Below, piece after piece: positions 14,101-26,189 of a DNA stretch of 64,000 nt (its first letter is position 1; the number at the start of each line of letters is the position of its first letter). The stretch comes from Muricea muricata. Lineage: Eukaryota > Cnidaria > Anthozoa > Malacalcyonacea > Plexauridae. The DNA is taken from NCBI GenBank assembly GCA_963855995.1, contig OY979718.1, positions 46,659,559 to 46,723,558 of the forward strand, read 5' to 3'. The position numbers and the translations under genes are program-made. The notes below the pieces were generated by a model. That model saw only the letters and a list, made by a program, of their open reading frames with translations, searched no databases and had not been told where the DNA came from.

Positions 14101-15441
14101 AAACTGTAAGAAGATGTGGTTTGAATGAAAAAATGAAAATTCCAATGCACTGTTGACGGGTGAGTGGTGATGCTAATAAAGTATTTTTTATTTATAGCAA
14201 AACAAAAAACAGCCTTTTAAAACAACATTGCAATGTGTGTTTTTTGAATGTTACCAATTTCAAAAATTTCCTGGGGTGCACCTTCATTTGTTAGCTTGTG
14301 GCTTCCACCCTTACCACGACTTTTGAAAATATTCCACAAATCTTGTCGTGCTTTCATTTCAGTTTAATTTGTAGAAAAAGTTCAACACCATTGGTGTTGC
14401 ACAAGCAAGACCAGAACTCCCTAATCAATGAACGAAACTGAAATGTCTTGAAGATGCCCTTTAATACCTCTCCACCTTCCCTCCTCTCCCCAAAAAAACT
14501 ACTTCAATCATCCCTGCTAACAATGTTTTTTCCTTTTCATTTTAAGACCACACCCACCACTGAACAATAGGTTGCAACATCTGGTCACCTTTAGGGATCA
14601 GTAGTAGGAGAAGGAAAGTACCTTGTTAGCAGTGGTTTCTGAGCCAAGCTTGGGGTGAAGGAAGAGAAACTAGTCTGAGAAAAAGAATGGCTGTTCATCA
14701 AGCATGCAAGAAGACAGCATGTGGAGTGTCACCATGCCGAAGTTACATCAGTTCCTGTTACATTTTTACATATTCAGGTTCTGCCCAAGTACTTTTCTTT
14801 GAAATAAGGTTAATTTCAAAAGAAATTAATTGGGCAGAACCTGAAGAACTTGAATGTATGCATACCCCCCCTGATCCCAAGCTCAGCCCAGAAGGTAGAA
14901 AGGATGCAACTCTTTTTCATAGCAAGGTATTTTTAATGTAACCAATCATATTATTGTTTAAGGCTTTAACTTGCTAGAACCAATCTTCCTAGTTAAACAT
15001 AATAATTGGATACACAACCGTTCAAGATAACTATACCTGTAATGACAAAGCTCGCGGTCATTAATTTATGTTAATGCCTTCTTACACAGGTTTCGCATAT
15101 TTAAATATTTTAAAATATTACTAAAATAAATCGTCTGCGCATTCTCTTTGTCATAATGCATTTGGCTCATTTTACCTTAATGGCGCCCACTTCGTCCGAC
15201 GTCATCAACATATATCGATCTGTTCGGCTCCCTTGGTCCCTTTGCCTTAACTGTAAATAAAAATATTCACTGAGCATGAACTTTAGTTGATCCCCTACGT
15301 CCAAGACTTCCGAAAAGCTTTAAAACATACCTTAATAAACGTTTCAACGGCACCTTTAGCGACATCGATGAGCGTAGTACCCACGAATGTCCGTTGTGAC
15401 ATAGACGCTGAAGTGTCTATGAGAAAAAGAATTATGCCCAT
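2128..15441 (-). CDS. Integrator complex subunit 6 (INTS6/DICE1), 19 exons
   Basis: INTS6 is a subunit of the nuclear Integrator complex, which cleaves snRNA 3' ends and attenuates Pol II transcription; in other animals it belongs to the phosphatase module. Exons in transcript order: 15441-15331, 15250-15176, 13477-13328, 11238-11149, 10400-10211, 9694-9569, 8775-8667, 8358-8139, 7694-7542, 7325-7193, 6832-6738, 6510-6394, 6162-6086, 5863-5780, 5658-5607, 5238-5112, 4916-4777, 4113-3381, 2333-2128. Every boundary is GT/AG and all phases agree, giving about 995 residues, somewhat longer than the vertebrate protein. Exon 1 opens a vWFA domain with the MIDAS motif DTSAS. Conserved stretches follow, such as EPFRWDQRLF, IGHWPIPESFWPDQ, KYELERSPLTQ and QMGNYQDYLKQ. 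A Pro/Ser/Lys-rich low-complexity linker lies in exon 18, and the conserved C-terminal helical region is in the last exon. For exon 6 the alternative donor at 9532 would create a stop, so the donor after 9569 is used. Confidence 0.93.
3051..3295. repeat. MITE-like element in the last INTS6 intron
   Basis: A 19-bp terminal inverted repeat (TTATATACTGAGTGTCAAA at 3051-3069, inverse at 3277-3295) bounds 245 bp with no coding capacity. It lies in the intron before the final INTS6 exon. A related partial copy lies at about 9787-9895: both share GTCCACCGCT, ACCAATAAGAA and TTTGACAC-AGTATA. The AT-rich ends could fit a TA-targeting Tc1/mariner-type element, but this is not proven. Confidence 0.6.
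7083..7100. repeat. Poly-C run in an INTS6 intron
   Basis: A homopolymer of about 18 C lies in the intron between the exons at 7325-7193 and 6832-6738. It is notable only because C/G homopolymers are rare in this AT-rich sequence; similar runs occur at 2074 and near 58975. Confidence 0.8.
9787..9895. repeat. Partial second copy of the 3051-3295 element
   Basis: About 109 bp resembles the right two thirds of the element at 3051-3295, including the terminal TTTGACACTTAGTATA. The opposite terminal repeat is not visible, so this is a truncated copy. It lies in the INTS6 intron between exons 5 and 6. Confidence 0.5.
14773..14845. repeat. Short palindrome related to the hAT-type MITE at 58.8 kb
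   Basis: A 16-bp arm (TTCAGGTTCTGCCCAA at 14773, inverse at 14830-14845) encloses a core containing GGTTAATTTCAAAAGAAATTA. The same core occurs inside the MITE at 58828-59012. It lies in INTS6 intron 2. I see no 8-bp duplication here, so it may be an internal derivative rather than an independent insertion. Confidence 0.5.
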
Positions 15442-17145
15442 GTTTTAGTACGGGGTCTTAACTTTCATTGTAGACCTTAAGCGTTATTTAACATTGTCTA
15501 TTTCGCTAGAATCCTTGCTTCTTCGTTTCTTTCTCATTATCGCCGCCCTTCGCGATAGCTGCTTGGGCACAGCTAAAATTTTCTCCACGATGCTGTAGCT
15601 CACGTGACCATTTAGAAGCACCATGATTGGTTAGGTACTCAAACAAGGCCAGCTCATAAAATAAAACACAAATAATCACAGCCGACACGAAGGTAAAATA
15701 TAGAAAGTATTGTTGTGGTTCAGACTTAAAATGTGAAAGGAATTGCTCCAAAATATTCGTAATTTATAATGAAGTTGTCACTATATCTTTCTGAAGTACA
15801 TAAATTTGTAACGTTCCGAAACGAATGAGACAAATTTTTCTATTGAATAGATCGAGACATTGGCACTCGAGTGTCTAAGGCAAAATACGTAGAGCAAAAT
15901 AATTGAATGAATATAGTTGTATCTACTGTTATGGAAAAAATTTGAATTTATGAACAAGTCACTAATGTTATATTAGTATTTTTACCATATATAGTCACTG
16001 TATGGTGCGCTCAAAATCAGTAGATCACTAGACATTAGGGAAAGTGAAATTTTTACTAATGCTTACAAGCCATGGACAATAGACATGTAAGAAAGGTGTG
16101 TTTAAAAATATCTACTGATCGTTTTGCTTATGATGATTTAGCAATCCTTCAATAATTTGCCATACCAATTCTGGCCGCTAACTATCGGACGATATAATTA
16201 ACTAGACCTGCCAGCAGACAACTTAACTGAAAGTATTGGAATTATACGCTACGTTTCAATCGATTTCAAGAACTCAATATCGCCGTCGATCAAAGAATTA
16301 ATGTTGAAAAGCTTGGCTAGTGTTCTTTACCTTTAGCTAAGATTTTAAACCTTGGTTTTAAGATTTTCCACTCAGCGCATCGTCAGTAGCTGCATGAACG
16401 TCTGCCCGCAGCCTACGTGCTGGGCAAGCTGTCCATGCATGGTCAGTAACTCTCGCTTGAAAGTAATTCCTAAATATCTGATTTATTTCCTAAATTGCGG
16501 AATTTCTGATTTTGCATATGTATATGTATGCTATATTCTTACTGTCGAAGCGAGGCGCCAGTACTAGCGATGGCAGGCGGTAGAAAACACGTTTATTGAT
16601 AGTGGGGTAATAGGTGGGGTAACAAGCTACGATAACTACGGGGTGGGGTGAAAAAGCGGTGAGATTCCGCTCTTTTTGTTTCAGTCGTTTTCTTATATAA
16701 GCCACACTATAAGGAAATGGACTGGACTGGAGGTACGACCTACAGGCATTCTATGGCCACTGAAGTTTGTGTGTCCGCGCATGCCGCATTACGTAATGTC
16801 TTTAAATAGTCGCAGCAGTCACTGCAAAAAATAGGGTAACACATTGTATCGCTGACTGCTGTAGCTGTGTACAAACGCTTCCTTTTTTCAGCACTTCATT
16901 AACTATGCTGTTTGTAGTTGTTAATCAACAACATGAGACAACGTTTTAACTTTTTGGAACACCAGAGATTATAGACGAATTTTTTTGTGTCCTTCAATAC
17001 CCCTATGTGTACATAGCGAATCATTTCAATTACTCTTACATAAAGTATTGCAACTTCATAGAAATTGCTATAAAAAATTGCCATTAATAAATTGGTTGTG
17101 TTTTATTTTATTTCCTGTACATTTTTCCATTACTGTACTTTGATT
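15442..17145. other. Divergent INTS6/NDUFA1 intergenic region
   Basis: INTS6 is transcribed leftward from 15441 and NDUFA1 rightward from 17146, so this 1.7 kb must hold both promoters and 5' UTRs. I see no TATA box at a decisive spacing. One small minus-strand frame (15506-15751) could be a short upstream gene; the other frames look like chance. Confidence 0.5.
15506..15751 (-). CDS. Possible small single-pass membrane protein
   Basis: An 81-codon frame with one strong hydrophobic segment (about residues 16-38, including FVSAVIICVLFYELALF) and a polar, Lys/Glu-rich C-terminus. It ends only 64 bp upstream of the INTS6 start codon on the same strand, so it could be an upstream ORF in the INTS6 leader or a separate small gene. 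I recognise no family, and chance is a real alternative. Confidence 0.25.
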   Translation of the reverse strand: MEQFLSHFKSEPQQYFLYFTFVSAVIICVLFYELALFEYLTNHGASKWSRELQHRGENFSCAQAAIAKGGDNEKETKKQGF

Positions 17146-18582
17146 ATGTGGTACGAGATTTTGCCAGGATTTGGCATTATATGCGGATGTGTTGTTGCGT
17201 CTGGTTTAGCGATAAAAACAATCGATACACTTTTCCATGGGAAGGTAGGTTACCCGAAAATTGTAGACATTGAAGTTTTTGAAAACAGAGTGCACGAGTG
17301 CTGTTGGGATACAACATATTGTAGAGTATTGTTCCGAACGACATTGTTGACACTTGTCAAGATTGAATTGATTGAACAAACATAACTTTCTAAAACATTA
17401 AATAATATGTTTATCCCGTCCCAGTCTGGAAAGTTAAATTTCTGTGTGCCAGACAGGCATTCAAACTTATCCAGTGGTGCATCAATTTAAGAAGTTGTCA
17501 TTTGAAAGTTATAAACACCAAACAAGGATTATGTGCTGAAATGCACACAAGCAGTTAGATGGCAATACTGGTTTATGGCTTTGAACTTCTACTTTCCAGA
17601 TGGCTCCACGCCCCACATTAACACTGTTAAATCCTGTTTTTAACAACCTAAGAGCTGTCAAAAAATATTCTTGTCCTTAAATTGCAGACTTTTCCATAAT
17701 TACTCCTTGCCAACCAGTTGAATGGATGCCAGCAAAAACTTCTTTTTTCATTTATTTTTGTAAATGCAGATTTAAGGCTAACCTTACTAACGAGGCTAAT
17801 ATTTTGATTCTCCATGATTCTTGTATCAGACTGTGTATTTTTTTATTGGTCTGAGATAAAAGAAAAGGTATAAAAGATCAAAGATGTGATGTAGGACAAT
17901 ATCTATTTGTTTAAAAAACTCTCATATTGCTGTCACTTTTTTATCATATAGGTCTAGTTCCTACCAGAAATTAGACAGAAGGCTCAAACTTAAATATCTG
18001 AAACTCTGCATATAATTGTCATGATTAGTATCTGTGGCCACAACTTGGTCAGCATCGTTTTGCTCAAAATAGCGTGCTAACAACAGTGCAATAAAGACTG
18101 ATTTATTGATACATTATTAAATAACTATAAATATTCAATTAATAGGTTCGAAGGTACAATGTAGATGCTCTTGATACAATGCTAACAAGACGAGACAAGA
18201 GACTAACACAGTCTGAGTACATTCAAAAGGTAAATTATCAAATGAATATATAAACTATGAAGATTTGTTGTGTTGAATCAGACAAAATTTTTTCTAGAAT
18301 AGATCAATGATAAATTAATGTTAAGTATTTTTCATAGGTTAACTATTTGTTAATAATCAATATTGTTGTATTAATGATGCATTGGTTGTCACCTATGGCA
18401 CAGTTTTCCATAGTTATATGATTTAAGTAACTCCCTGCCTCATATATGATGCCTCTCTATAGCTCTTTGTATAAGATACTGCTATTCGTTTGTAAGGATT
18501 TTCAGCAAGTTGGCATACTTATAAAATTGTGCAAGAAGTTATTTTTATATTTCAGGGTTTGGATGATCTGAAGATTGACTAA
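17146..18582 (+). CDS. NADH dehydrogenase [ubiquinone] 1 alpha subcomplex subunit 1 (MWFE)
   Basis: A small accessory subunit of mitochondrial respiratory complex I in the inner membrane. Exons are 17146-17244, 18146-18229 and 18556-18582, with GT/AG boundaries and phase 0 throughout, giving 69 residues; the family is about 70. The protein begins MWYEILPG, the family signature start, followed at once by one transmembrane helix (about residues 8-28). It ends GLDDLKID, close to the family's C-terminal GLENI-type motif. The ATG at 17146 is chosen over an upstream in-frame ATG because the family starts with MW. The exon 1 frame runs on past 17244 into the intron only by chance. Confidence 0.9.
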
Positions 18583-18628
18583 TTTATTTGTGCCATATAT
18601 TCTTTCACTTTGCTGAAGACACATTTGT

Positions 18629-18634
18629 AATAAA
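18629..18634 (+). promoter_or_regulatory. Polyadenylation signal of NDUFA1
   Basis: An AATAAA hexamer 47 bp after the NDUFA1 stop codon, in T-rich sequence and correctly placed for 3' end formation. Confidence 0.5.
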
Positions 18635-19903
18635 TCAAAGCTGGTGTATCTGTGATATCACAAAATAAAGTAAAATTAATGTTCCATTGTTTGAGCTGGT
18701 GTGTGTTGTGTGTGCATTGTACACGGCCCGAAATGCCACAGTAGCAAGTCTGTTATAATCATGCTTGTTACAACTTGTTGGAACAACTTGCAGCAAGCTT
18801 GTGGATTGCAAGTTTTGACAATCAAGTTGAAAAGACTTTTGCATGGTAAAAGTATATGGGTATACTGGCTTTTTGGCTAACTTTATATTCTAGTTAAAAA
18901 AGATCATTGATGTGTAGAACAAGGAATGTCAATTTTGAAAAGTGAAAACACTGTCTACAATAAGGTGATAATCCAATTCGAAGTTACTTGAGTTTGGGAA
19001 AGGGTTTCAGTCCTGTTTAGTCTAGTTTGAACCATTAAAAAAATCAGTACTGATTTTGCCATATTCAAGCTTTGGTATCACGAACATTTCAGTGTATTCG
19101 TATAAGTGAAAAGGTCATACCGATATTGGATTCAATACCGATATTCTCGGTATATTTGGGTATACCGAACATCCCTAGATGCAACCTGCAAAATTTTAGC
19201 TGTGAAGACCATATGAGATTCCTACAAAATACATTATTAATCCATTCTGGTGTATAAAGCCAGATATGAAAATTATTCGCTATGTATAAGCGAAAGCCTC
19301 GTAAAACTTACGACATAAATAGAGGATATATGTTACGAAATCATACAACGGATCTTTTGTGCGTCAATGCTTTTCACTGTTGCCTGTTGGGGCAAAGACA
19401 GCGACTTCTCTGTAACAATTTAAGCGTAGTATTGAGAACTGCGTATTATGTCTTGTTTGTTCTTGGGGTGAGGTGCAATTTTTCCGTACTTATAACAATA
19501 GACAAAATCGGCTAACGTCCCTGGGGATAACCACCAGGCTGCAATTGAGCTAACTTTGCCTATTGAGCTTTAGCCAACTGACTGAGTTCACGTAAATGCA
19601 TTGGCTTTCTCCTATATCTGCACAAAATTAGCAAGACATCAAAATTGATTTGTGAATTCTCTATAAGGGCTTGTTCATTGATGTACTTGTTTGATGTCAA
19701 AATCCCTTGAAAAATTGCTCAAATGATCAACACTGAAATCAGAATAGTGGTGGTACATACTGTATAAATTTCTAGAATGTCATTTATTATGATCACATTT
19801 TGTAATAATTTGCGTTTATTGCATAACCAAAATTAATTGTGACTAGTACTGTAAGTATTGTTCCCAATAAAATTGTCCCAATGCTGTCAGTTCATGATCG
19901 TGT
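18635..19903. other. Intergenic region
   Basis: No gene is recognisable. Around 19110-19165 short ATACCGATATT and GGTATA repeats recur. The next gene is on the minus strand and ends at 19904, so the right edge of this stretch contains its 3' UTR. Confidence 0.5.
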
Positions 19904-21007
19904 TCAATGAACGATTTCTACTTTCTTTTGGTTGGCTGTGTTAACTCTCCCCAACACTGGTTTGACATTTGGATCCAGGGAGCCACACTGATTACCACCA
20001 AGGCAAACAGGTGAAGCACTACCACAGCAATAAGCTAGCGCCGTTCCGGGGAAACAACACACAGGGAAGTCCACAAAACAACAACTGTTGGTATTTCCAC
20101 AGCACACTGGATATTGTTTTGGACAGCACGAATTACTGGATGAACAACAAACAGCACCATTCAAGGGACAACACCACCAGGCTAGATTGGCTGAGACAAA
20201 CAATAGCATTTTAGGCGATTGTTTCAAGTACAATTGAAAACACTTAAAATACGGTATAATATTGAAACTATAAAATGATTTGAATTCGTGTCATTTTTGC
20301 ATTTGTACAGCGAGTATATATTACTTACCAGAGTAAACTGAGTATCGACAACAAGTATTGTTAGCAGCACAACAGTATTGGCCTGTGCGATCACACGCTT
20401 TGGGGGTTGGTGCAGCACAGCCAAGGTTGTCGGTAACGTCGTTACAACCGTTGACGATTCTCTCTGCTAAAGGACTACAATGGTCTGTTACGGTACACCA
20501 ACTTTGTTTAAGAAGCGCTTTACCAAGTTTCTCCCAGTCACTATTGTTGATATGAGCCAACGCATCAGGAACGCGTTTAATGGCATCGGCTCCGAAAGTA
20601 AAAGCGAGAGCTGTAAGAGAATTTTGAATGTCGCAACATGGTTCTGGACTTGAGACGGAACCCATCATATTTGCAATTTGCTTCTGAGCGCGGTCGACGT
20701 TGATTAAAAAAAGACGCTCGCTCTGTTCAGGAGAAAGACACAAGCTTTGTGTACAATCACACTCCGATGGTACTTGTATGATAACGCCTTTACGAATATC
20801 AATAGGATCTATTCCCAGCACTGCGAAGTCGTCATTGGCATGAGGCAAGTTGATGTTGTATCCATAACCAATAAGAACTCCTAGTTTTTCACGACGGGCG
20901 CAAGGTGAATGCGTTTGCCATGACTTGATCACTGCTTTTGGATTACATTCTTCACCATTACAGGCAGAGATGAGAAATATTGCGAAAGCCAGGAAAAAAA
21001 GAGACAT
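19904..21007 (-). CDS. Secreted phage-type (GH24-like) lysozyme with granulin-like Cys-rich tail
   Basis: Two exons, 21007-20329 and 20190-19904, with GT/AG boundaries and agreeing phase, give about 321 residues. The start at 21007 opens a signal peptide (MSLFFLAFAIFLISAC). The first domain resembles T4-type lysozyme: an IGYGYNI motif, LSPEQSERLFLINVD, then NSLTALAFTFG and a W-C helix end, plus extra cysteines expected in a secreted form. The position of the usual catalytic Glu before GYG is not clear to me. The C-terminal exon holds repeated CC pairs spaced like granulin (CCPLNGAVCC, SCCPKQYPVCC). A role in bacterial cell-wall digestion or innate immunity is inferred from the family. The domain calls come from motif pattern only. 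Confidence 0.7.
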
Positions 21008-23116
21008 TCTCTTTCGGTATGTTATCCAACGATTTAAGACAGATCTACAGACTGCAGATTTAGGATATGTTTGATTAGAATACAAAATTTGCAACCTAAT
21101 ACTTTATTTGCGCATAGGATAATAGAGATATCCGGTTCATCACGAGACTGAGCTGTTGCTAGAAAGTAAAAACCTCTTGCGACAATGCCTATGGCAAAAG
21201 ATGTAATGGCATTAGGTCATAAGGTATCAGGTTTCAGCTCACGCTGACATCGGGTAACACAATCTCGCGATGAAATCATGGCTTTTTTTCGTAAAATTAC
21301 CTATTTCTCGGTATATATACAACTTTGTAAAAAACCACACTCGACTTTAGACACCTAATCATATAGCGGTATTTCTTGCCGTAAACCTTTCTTTAGAAGT
21401 TGCAAAAAACCCTGTCACTTTCGCCTTGAAGTTGCGTGACTTTGCATTGTTTACTGTAAAAAGTATAGTAAATGCGCCTGCGACTCTCGTTTAAAGCGTC
21501 GTTGCACCGTTTTGTCATGCGTAATGTCAAAATCCACACTCGGATTCAGAAAGCCTGTGTCTTTGCGGTCATTTTGGTGGGAAAATTTTAAATTTTCGCG
21601 CAAATCAGACCCCGTCATTTTGCGCTTGAAAGATTCGGCAATGATCTCGTCTTGTGCGTTTGTAAGGTTTTGGCTGCTGACTGGTGTTACCTATACTTGT
21701 TACTGTCGATGCAGCAAACGGAGAAAATAATAAGAAGCAGTACTAGTATGACTATGAAAAATCGTCCGGGAATCCTTTTTTTGAAGTCTGTAAAAACTAG
21801 TAAGTGTTGCATTTGCATATCAGACAATACTTAGTATGATCATGGATAATTTAACTATACATTGTATGATTTTATTCACATTATTAAGATTTTAAGTGAC
21901 ACAGAGAGAAATTAGCATTGTAGCCCTTCTGTTGTTATCAAGTGTATATATGTGTCATACGGTTTAGATGTATTGAACAGGCTAGTCTCTGTCGAGTTTA
22001 TACAGTATTCACGCTGGACTGTATACGGTTTCATGATCAGCTATATATTAATTTAATAGCGCAGAACACGAGATCAACACACATAAACTATGAATGCTTG
22101 TCTGTATTATATTTAGTTACGATTTTACGATCTATTTCGGTTGACAATTCGCGCCCAAGACTTAGAAAATGTAATAGAAAATGTAAAGATACATCAAAAT
22201 TGTGCGGCTACTAGCTCAGCCGTATGGACACAAGCTTTCTAATCTGGCAAGATAATTACGCAAGTAAAATGGATCTTTTGGATCTTTCTTCTGGTACGTT
22301 AAGAGGACTAAATTTTTATTCAAGGTAGTCCGACACAGAATGGGGAAAAACTGGAATAGAAATATACAGAAAATTACTGTTACAAATGTACATTTTTCCT
22401 ATAAATCTTCTAAGATTTTTTTTAAATTTTTTTTGAAATGTTTACTCTTGCCACAAGATTTAAAAATAATAAATCAAGCATATGTGGCCGATCTGTATCT
22501 GATTTAGAAACGCAAGGCGAAGATACAGATCGGATGCGAATGGTTTATCAACTTGTGAAATATCTTGATGAAATTGAAATCCTATTCATTTTTTTTCATA
22601 ATCACTCAAAGAAATGAATGTCATTTGGTTAGAAAATCAAACTTATACCGTAGTTTATGAAATCAAGGCAAAATCTTCGTCCAATTTATAAATATTGATT
22701 AAATATGTACTTCTTTTTCTTAATCAACTGTTAATGAATTTTACAAGTGTCTAGAAAGTATTGCATGTATAGGGACTAACTGTAATAGAATCGTTCCTGT
22801 CCGGTTATCGCTCTAAATAAAGTAAGAGATTTTGCTGAGAGTTTCGACTGTTTCGTATCACTCACTTCCTCAAGCATGACGTCAATGCAGGTGTACGTAG
22901 GTGTTATCCACACTTAGAGGTCAAGAAAATCGGACTTTTCACTAAGGAACGGGGCACCCGAATCTTTTAGCTACAAGTATATTGTGCTTGTTCTTAGCTC
23001 CCACTGACGATATATTCGAGACTTTGAAATTTCGGATGTGCGCTGTAATTAGAGATGTCACTACCAGCTAAAGGTGTTAAGCGTGCATATTATAGTAGAC
23101 AGAAGTGCGAGGTCAA

Positions 23117-23372
23117 AGACATGTTTGGACTTGATATACAGGATAATCATTTTGTTAATATGATGCACGTGATCAGATAACGAATAAAAAAGTCAAGATC
23201 AGAATAAAAGTTTTCGCATTGCCCAAAATTCAAGACAGTACGTCAGTAGACAGATGACATGTTGAGACTTGCTTGACGTACAGGTTGATCCTTTTAGTAT
23301 GATGCATGTGATCAGATCATGACAAGAAAAGCTAAGATCAAATAAAGTTTTCCGCTTTCCCCAAAATGCATG
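23117..23372. repeat. Two-unit diverged tandem duplication
   Basis: Two copies of about 120-125 bp start with GACATGTT and share ATGATGCACGTGATCAGAT (second copy ATGATGCATGTGATCAGAT), AAGATCA and CCCAAAAT in the same order. The copies differ by many substitutions, so the duplication is old. No coding function is visible. Confidence 0.7.
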
Positions 23373-23788
23373 ATAGACTGGAGTCAGGCAATTAATTCTG
23401 TATGCCGTTTGGCAACTTTCAAACAACTGTTTTATTTTATGAGGTTCAGTAAAAGATTGAACGCACCTCAATTGCAAATGTTTTCCAAATCAAAGTTACA
23501 AACCTTAGCACGCAGCTCACAAAACATTCAGACACGTCATTCACTGACGGTGAATATTAAAACAGTACTCGCTTGATGATACTTCCTTGAGGTACCCCAC
23601 AAAAAATTAGTAGCAGGTACAGTGTCAACTATTGTGTCAACTGGTTCACTGCATTTTTCTGACATACGTATACTTTAGACAATATAGTTATTCATATACT
23701 AGTACTTTCTCCTTTTGATATTGCGCGACCCAAGCATTTTCCAAGCAATTGAAAAGACGCCTCTACTCGTAAAACTGAGTTTACTCTG

Positions 23789-24038
23789 GGGTTGGAATAA
23801 AACGCTGAAACTGAATGGCGGAAACGGAAACTGAATGGCGGAAACGGAGACTGAAATGGGGATAAAACGCTTAAAATAAGGAATAGGGATAACACGCTGA
23901 AATGGTGATAAAACGCTGAAATAGGGATAAAACGCTCAAATAGGGATAAAACGCTGAAATGGGGATAAAACGCTAAAATAGGGATAAAACGCTAAAACAG
24001 GGATACCACGCTGAAATGGTGATAAAACGCTGAAATGG
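23789..24038 (+). repeat. Minisatellite, about 19-bp unit
   Basis: Roughly a dozen copies of a unit like GATAAAACGCTGAAATAGG run in direct orientation, with a variant (ACTGAATGGCGGAAACGG) in the left part. Confidence 0.85.
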
Positions 24039-24312
24039 CAAGTTTGAAAGAGCTTTATGCTATATAAAAAACGACTCTGTTTTTCGATCCAGATTAAGCA
24101 GAATTAAATTCGACTACATGCAATATTGTTCAAGCCAAAAATATTTGTAAGATTTACACTCTACATTTTTAGCCATTAAAAATTTTGCAACATTGTGAGC
24201 GTGGCATTTACGTGATATTAACGAACACAAAAGCTTCATAACTACCGTCACAATAGAATTCAAATAAATGTGAAAATAATAAATATGCGTGAAGAAACAC
24301 GTGTGGAATAAT

Positions 24313-24837
24313 TTAAAGGGAAATAGCAACAAAAAATTTTATTTTCTCATTTGAAAGAGACTCTGAAATAATATATAGAAGTCTATTACAAAATTTTTAT
24401 ATCTGTTTTACTTCGGGAGATATTCTGACCTAAATAATCGAACTGTCTGCCATCTTGGATTAATTTTTAACCTCATTAACAATGTTTTAGTGACGTCACA
24501 ACAGGGATAAGCGATTCAAAGCTTCTCCTAAATACCTACCACCAATAAAATATTTGTGAAAACTTTTCAGTCCGTGCTGAAATCCAAAACACTTACTATG
24601 TGTGTGGTTATTAGAGAAAATTAATCATTGTGTCCTAACAAAAAAAATTGCGTGACCCAAGTTGTGACGTATCATGCATATCTACAAATATCCAAGATGG
24701 TGGACAACTAAAGATTTCAAGTCAAAATATCTCACCAAATAAGGCAGATATAAAAATTCTGTAATTGACTTCTATACATTGTTTTGGAGTCTCTTTCAAA
24801 TAAGACGATAAATATTTTTGTTGCCATTTCCCTTTAA
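24313..24837. mobile_element. TTAA-flanked inverted-repeat element (piggyBac-type MITE)
   Basis: Inverted repeats beginning AGGGAAATAGCAACAAAA (24317) and ending in their complement at 24833 are flanked on both sides by TTAA (24313-24316 and 24834-24837). The repeats extend inward for well over 100 bp with mismatches, and include a CCATCTTGGAT motif in both arms. A TTAA target is typical of piggyBac. The 517-bp interior encodes nothing, so this would be a non-autonomous derivative. Confidence 0.7.
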
Positions 24838-26189
24838 CAATATCCGTACAGTATTTTCGTTCTAAAAAGTAACAAAGTTACAGTTTGGAATATTATTCAA
24901 CTTTGATACTTTGAGAGTGAAGTCATTATTAGCACAGAGGAAACGCCACAAAAGTTACCGTCGTTTGCATCTAACAATGAACAGGCCCTTCAACTAGTTA
25001 GAATATCAAATGACCCAAAGGCAACCAGTACCTGGATGCAAGATTGTTTAATGTTGTCAATGCTCGGCATTGTTAGTGCTACAGCTAATTGCAGGATGAT
25101 TCAGGCTTAACAATATTGTTTAATATTTGTGACATCATTCTTGCGTCAACAAAGACCGAATCCCGTGTATTTGGCAAGGTAGTTCAGGCCCACATCATAA
25201 TCAAACAAAATAACTTTCATCTTAACACAAGCTGTACGTTAAAATCGGTACAAAATAACTGTTAAAGTTGAAATTGACTGGTATTTCAATTCGAAAAGCA
25301 TCTAGAAAGCACATAATAGCCCCAGTCAGGCTAATATCAGTGATACCAACGAGCTCTGTGAGTAGTTTGTTATAACAATGAAAGACAGTAGACAAATGTT
25401 GTTTCAAGGTTGGTATTTACCCACTCAGACCCATATTTATTTTTGACCAACCCAACAACTAACCAAAAAACGTTGATGGGATAATGCTGTGTTTGAAGGT
25501 CACATTAGGGGCCACTTTTGTGGCTATTTAGGTACACAACATAGATTCTAGTACTAGTATGTCACGCTACATGGTCACATGAGCGAAAGCAATCAATCAA
25601 AATCATGCCACACCATGCCACGCTGAGGTCAAATTATCTTCCCGCCAAAGCCCCATTCGTGCAAAGTCTTGAGACCATATAAACAGCAAAGCTTCGTTCT
25701 GAGCTGACAAGTTATTTAAAGCTGTTCAAAAACCACCAAAAAGACTCAACAGAAATCGTCCTTCGCTGTTTGAAGGTATGTTGTTCTATTTTTCCCATTT
25801 TCTCTCGTTTTTCTCTTTAAATTTTCTAGTTTTCATCGCCGCGGACCGGCAGTTACGAATTCGCAAACAGAACACGTCGTTCGCTTACAGGACGTCGAAA
25901 CAAACTCTAACTGGCAGTTTTTAAGCTTCTTACTTCCATTTCAGAAACCACAAGACACTAGAATGCTATGTCAATCGAAATTTAACCAAAGTTCACGCTA
26001 TTCGAGCATTTTTAGGGAACAGTTTAAAACGAGTTTAAAGAAGCTGTAACATTCCAAGCATTTGTCGATATATTCGTGTTAAAATCATCTTTCTCCTTAT
26101 ATTACAGTGATACAAGCGAATGAGAGACGTCCAAATGGTACTCGCCAGTAAATACAGTCTTTATACAGGTATAAACTGATTATATTGAA
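24838..26189. other. Gene-free stretch
   Basis: No coding region is recognisable. A TATA-like CCATATAAA at about 25675 precedes a purine-rich leader and a possible splice donor (AAGGTATGT near 25770), so an unrecognised promoter and first exon are possible, but I cannot support a product. Confidence 0.4.

Larger units (their letters stand above)
21008..24312. other. Gene-free stretch with diverged tandem repeats
   Basis: I recognise no gene over about 3.3 kb. It contains a diverged duplication at 23117-23372 and a minisatellite at 23789-24038, annotated separately. The first few hundred bases must hold the promoter of the lysozyme-like gene. Confidence 0.5.
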
